This document shows positions 62,501-64,000 of a stretch of 64,000 bases of DNA, in pieces (within the stretch, counting starts at the first letter, position 1; the number at the start of each line of letters is the position of its first letter). Made by a program: the position numbers and the translations under genes. Under the pieces are notes generated by a model that saw only the letters and a list, made by a program, of their open reading frames with translations, did no database searches and was not told where the DNA came from. Source of the stretch: an uncultured Saprospiraceae bacterium (lineage in GTDB: Bacteria; Bacteroidota; Bacteroidia; Chitinophagales; Saprospiraceae); assembly GCA_937959275.1 (NCBI GenBank), contig CALGLU010000008.1, positions 29,786 to 93,785 of the forward strand. The letters run 5' to 3'.

Positions 62501-62755
62501 AGTAAGCTGGTGAGAAAAACAATTGAAGTCAGTCCTGAGGATGTCGCTATCGTTGAACAACAACTGATCGAGTCATATGATAAAATTAAGAAACATGAAT
62601 TTGAAACAGGCTGTGGAGAAGATGATTGTCAGTGGTGCCAGTTTGTGAATCATCAATTTGAGATCAATCCTAAATTAGATAACTATATTGATGAAGAAGA
62701 TTTGGCTGAACCTTTTACAGGTGTTGCCGAGCAGCTATCACAAGTTGAAGACTAA
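59534..62755 (+). CDS. UvrD/PcrA-type helicase fused to PD-(D/E)XK Fe-S nuclease
   Basis: A 1073-residue SF1A helicase-nuclease. Helicase motifs are complete: Walker A AGPGTGKT (42-49), LVDEYQDTNGSQNE, VVGDDDQSIFRFQGA, ENNYRSS, TAHSSKGLEFEYVFI and FYVAMTRCKTHL. The C-terminal 270 residues are a RecB/AddB-like nuclease: GKIDSIAYY then EVIDFKTGK with Asp930 and Lys932. Cys797 (LRCPLSF) plus Cys1027, Cys1032 and Cys1035 (GCGEDDCQWCQF) would ligate a 4Fe-4S cluster, as in AddB and Cas4. The product probably processes DNA ends in recombination or repair. No AddA/AddB partner gene is adjacent, so it may act alone. Confidence 0.9.
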   Translation: MAHSNKYIREENYKQFQAAMATLNEAQQKAVKHTEGPVMVVAGPGTGKTQLLAARVGYILETAADISPRNILCLTFTDAGAIAMRRRLLQFIGPEAYNVNIYTFHSFCNKIIRENLSEFGGFRNLQTLSDLEAVEVLHEIIDEFPNDHYLKRFKGKIYFDRRGMQGLFETMKKENWTPEIIKEAFENYKVVVQDDEAYTYKRKTTDKKTGAIYQKGDVNPGKVEKELNKFKTTLAAIEEFEKYKLKLEQRERFDYADMILWVIQEWATNENLLMDYQEQYQYILVDEYQDTNGSQNEIVNQLASYWGDQANIFVVGDDDQSIFRFQGANMGNITKFKQDYNPEVIILENNYRSSQAILDRSKQLIEENKERLVHMYPEYTKNLIESRSGQYPSVKPSVIEYFNEVHESKDIADQIIALAGKGVKLSEIAVIYKKHKNAEDLVKYLSHKGIALNLKRKIDVLYDPEIDRLITILRYIHAELNDIHSAEGYLFKMLHYSFFNLKPYDIGKLAIYCSRRTESKEDDYKWRTVLQNKDDLKKAGVKHIDDVIRVGATIEQWIADIHNMTLQTLFERILTQSGIFTDIMQSGNSAWRFQLINTFFDLIKNESAKNPKFSLGDLLAVIENMFEAEVPLPLMKITHSESGVNFITAHSSKGLEFEYVFIIQADQKNWIKANYKNNRFKFPPPLVPVSDNSDVEDDRRLFYVAMTRCKTHLQISYSNKSKDDSELEPCSFIPELLSGSDIETQKINLTEEQVTEYSLTLMKQTISKPILIDHEHIDRVLQDYSVSVTHLNKYLRCPLSFYFENILRVPMARSSSMGFGSAIHYAFENFFSTLEADPQRKTPVKSVLIDLFEKGMYKHRSHFTERQYDDLKIYGTELLTNYYDHYESSWSVVREFKPEHSVKLSEYKGIPINGKIDSIAYYDDKMEVIDFKTGKYNYAAIKLKAPNEENENGGDYWRQIVFYKLLLDQDPVITKPMTSGTMDFIEPHNSKLVRKTIEVSPEDVAIVEQQLIESYDKIKKHEFETGCGEDDCQWCQFVNHQFEINPKLDNYIDEEDLAEPFTGVAEQLSQVED

Positions 62756-62984
62756 TTTATTAGATATGTATGCTCAGATTTTTTTAAAATTGAGGCTATT
62801 CTATTGGCCTTTTACCAATATGTTAATTTTATCGGTTACAACATGGAAGTCTGATGCAACTGTTCAATTGCTTTGAAATAAGATCAGCTCATATCAAAGT
62901 GTTAATCTTAATGATAGCCCATCGAATTCCGTTTCTTTTCCTGTAAATTGTCGTCTTAATAAAGAATCAATAAGCAAACACTCT

Positions 62985-63752
62985 ATGAACTTGAACAATT
63001 TAACAAAGTCAAACAATCCAATGCTTAGCGATAGTGCTGTTAATAAAGCTTCTCACGCAGGAAAAGCTTCTCAAAGAGGACCAGTTGAACGAGCTAGTGG
63101 AGGGACAATGACTGTCTCAGGTGCTGTAACTAAGACGATTCTCTTAGTGCTTATCTTATTGACAACTACCTTATATAGTTTTAGATTTCCATCTCAGATG
63201 TTAATGACTGTAGGGGCATTAGGTGGTGCTGGTGTTTATTTTTTAACGAGCTTTAAGCCAACACTAGCTCCAATTACAGCTCCAGTTTATGCAGTCTTGA
63301 AAGGTCTATTAGTGGGTGCAGTCTCTGCGATTTATGCAGCGCAATACGGTGGTATTGTCTTTCAGGCGGTTAGTTTAACTATTGGCACCTTATTGACAAT
63401 GTTGATTGTCTATCAGACAGGCTTAATCAAGGTGACGCAGAAGTTTAGAATGGGCGTTTCAATGGCAGTCGGTGCCATTATGATCGTTTATTTGATTAGT
63501 TGGGCCGGTCATTTTATTGGATTCACTATACCTTATTTACATGAGGGAGGACTAATAGGAATTGGAATTACAGTTGTCATCATTGGAGTAGCTGCTCTCA
63601 ACTTATTACTAGACTTCGATAATTTTGAAAAAGGAGAGAAAGGCAACGCACCTAAGTATATGGAATGGTATTTCAGCATGGGACTCCTATTTACATTAGT
63701 CTGGTTATATATCGAATTCTTACGATTGTTAGGTAAACTCAATCGCGATTAA
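62985..63752 (+). CDS. Bax inhibitor-1/YccA family membrane protein
   Basis: A 255-residue integral membrane protein with a hydrophilic N-terminal 45 residues and seven predicted spans, the arrangement of the Bax inhibitor-1 (TMBIM/YccA) family. Typical pieces are KGLLVGAVSAIYAAQYGGIV, FRMGVSMAVGAIMIVYLIS and the acidic-flanked LNLLLDFDNFEKGEKGNA that precedes the last spans, with Asp residues likely forming the pH-sensitive pore latch. Relatives conduct Ca2+ or interact with membrane protease FtsH. A clear terminator follows 50 bp downstream. The 229-bp gap before the gene holds no other feature I recognise. Confidence 0.92.
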   Translation: MNLNNLTKSNNPMLSDSAVNKASHAGKASQRGPVERASGGTMTVSGAVTKTILLVLILLTTTLYSFRFPSQMLMTVGALGGAGVYFLTSFKPTLAPITAPVYAVLKGLLVGAVSAIYAAQYGGIVFQAVSLTIGTLLTMLIVYQTGLIKVTQKFRMGVSMAVGAIMIVYLISWAGHFIGFTIPYLHEGGLIGIGITVVIIGVAALNLLLDFDNFEKGEKGNAPKYMEWYFSMGLLFTLVWLYIEFLRLLGKLNRD

Positions 63753-63801
63753 GAATCACAAAAACTGAATTTAAGATTTACAAGACGCAATAAATAATGT
63801 T

Positions 63802-63837
63802 GGCCTTTTCATAAAGTTGAGAGGGCCTCTTTTTTTG
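63802..63837 (+). terminator. Intrinsic terminator after the Bax-inhibitor gene
   Basis: GGCCTTTTC (63802-63810) pairs with GAGAGGGCC (nine pairs, two G-U) and is followed by a run of seven or more T. The remaining sequence to 64000 shows no gene. Confidence 0.75.
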
Positions 63838-64000
63838 CTTCCTGCGGTCGCAGTGTTGAGCCTGCCTGCCGAATTTCTACGTCTAACCAAATAAATATAG
63901 TTAAATTTTGTTATGCATAAGCCATTAATTTAACATAAGGAGTTTGTCTGCTTATAACAGAGAAAACCCTATGAATTAATTTGTTTTTGACTGCATTTAA

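Noticed and set aside
62688..62876. Short hydrophobic plus-strand frame after the helicase gene
   Set aside because: It begins inside the helicase coding region in another frame and extends into AT-rich intergenic sequence; no start signal or conservation visible.

Overview
This window looks like chromosomal DNA of a Bacteroidota bacterium, most likely a marine Saprospiria-type lineage. The DNA is AT-rich. Several starts are preceded by boxes matching the Bacteroidota -7 consensus TAnnTTTG. The gene content is typical of the phylum: a uppS-bamA-ompH cluster, a PorV/PorQ-family outer-membrane protein, a very large TonB-dependent receptor, DUF3857/transglutaminase proteins, a DUF5916 protein, DUF4159 with MoxR/DUF58/BatA, S9 and M23 peptidases, and a tRNA-Arg(CCT). 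The lineage is inferred from gene content only; no rRNA is present.

Layout. 1-4545: minus-strand genes for a truncated APH-type kinase, an M50 site-2 protease with CBS domains, a short-chain acyl-CoA dehydrogenase and a secreted TPR protein. 4696-8403: tRNA-Arg, then copies of the tRNA 3' end joined to hairpin repeats, a secreted orphan gene, and a DarTG DNA ADP-ribosylation toxin-antitoxin module followed by an unannotated 34-residue membrane ORF. 8702-8869: a MITE-like element. 9034-19528: a tightly packed plus-strand cluster of TldD (Tat-type leader, TTG start), TldE/PmbA, DUF4159, MoxR ATPase, DUF58, a BatA-domain protein and two large membrane proteins. 19538-23360: minus-strand M23 peptidase, SCP2 protein and a 602-residue acyl-CoA dehydrogenase.

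23537-28945 is repeat-rich. A solitary Y1 (IS200/RAYT-like) transposase is surrounded by arrays of REP-like hairpins. After an S9 peptidase come three and a bit 141-bp REPIN-like tandem units, then three 262-265-bp units that each end in a plus-strand intrinsic terminator although no plus-strand gene is present. 28946-34209 holds a nucleoside hydrolase and the envelope cluster ompH, bamA and uppS. 34210-38010 has a second MITE-like element, a small secreted Cys-containing ORF, a lipoprotein, an alpha/beta hydrolase, a kinase-like membrane protein lacking its ATPase domain, a HIT protein and GreA.

38235-47070 is a three-gene envelope operon: TonB-dependent receptor, a 1355-residue secreted protein with a FlgD/T9SS-like C-terminus, and a PorV/PorQ-family barrel. 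47359-53549 holds two consecutive DUF3857 proteins (the second lacking the transglutaminase catalytic residues) and a DUF5916 protein. 53680-63752 holds a TPR histidine kinase, a secreted beta-propeller-like protein, a 2-hydroxyacid dehydrogenase, an AAA/DUF4143 ATPase preceded by repeated palindromes, a UvrD-type helicase fused to an Fe-S nuclease, and a Bax-inhibitor-1 family protein.

The most interesting material is non-coding: the tandem terminator-bearing units at 28.2-28.9 kb, the REPIN-like array beside them, the REP/transposase neighbourhood at 23.5-25.1 kb, and the tRNA-derived repeat array next to DarTG. All calls come from reading the sequence; no database search was run.
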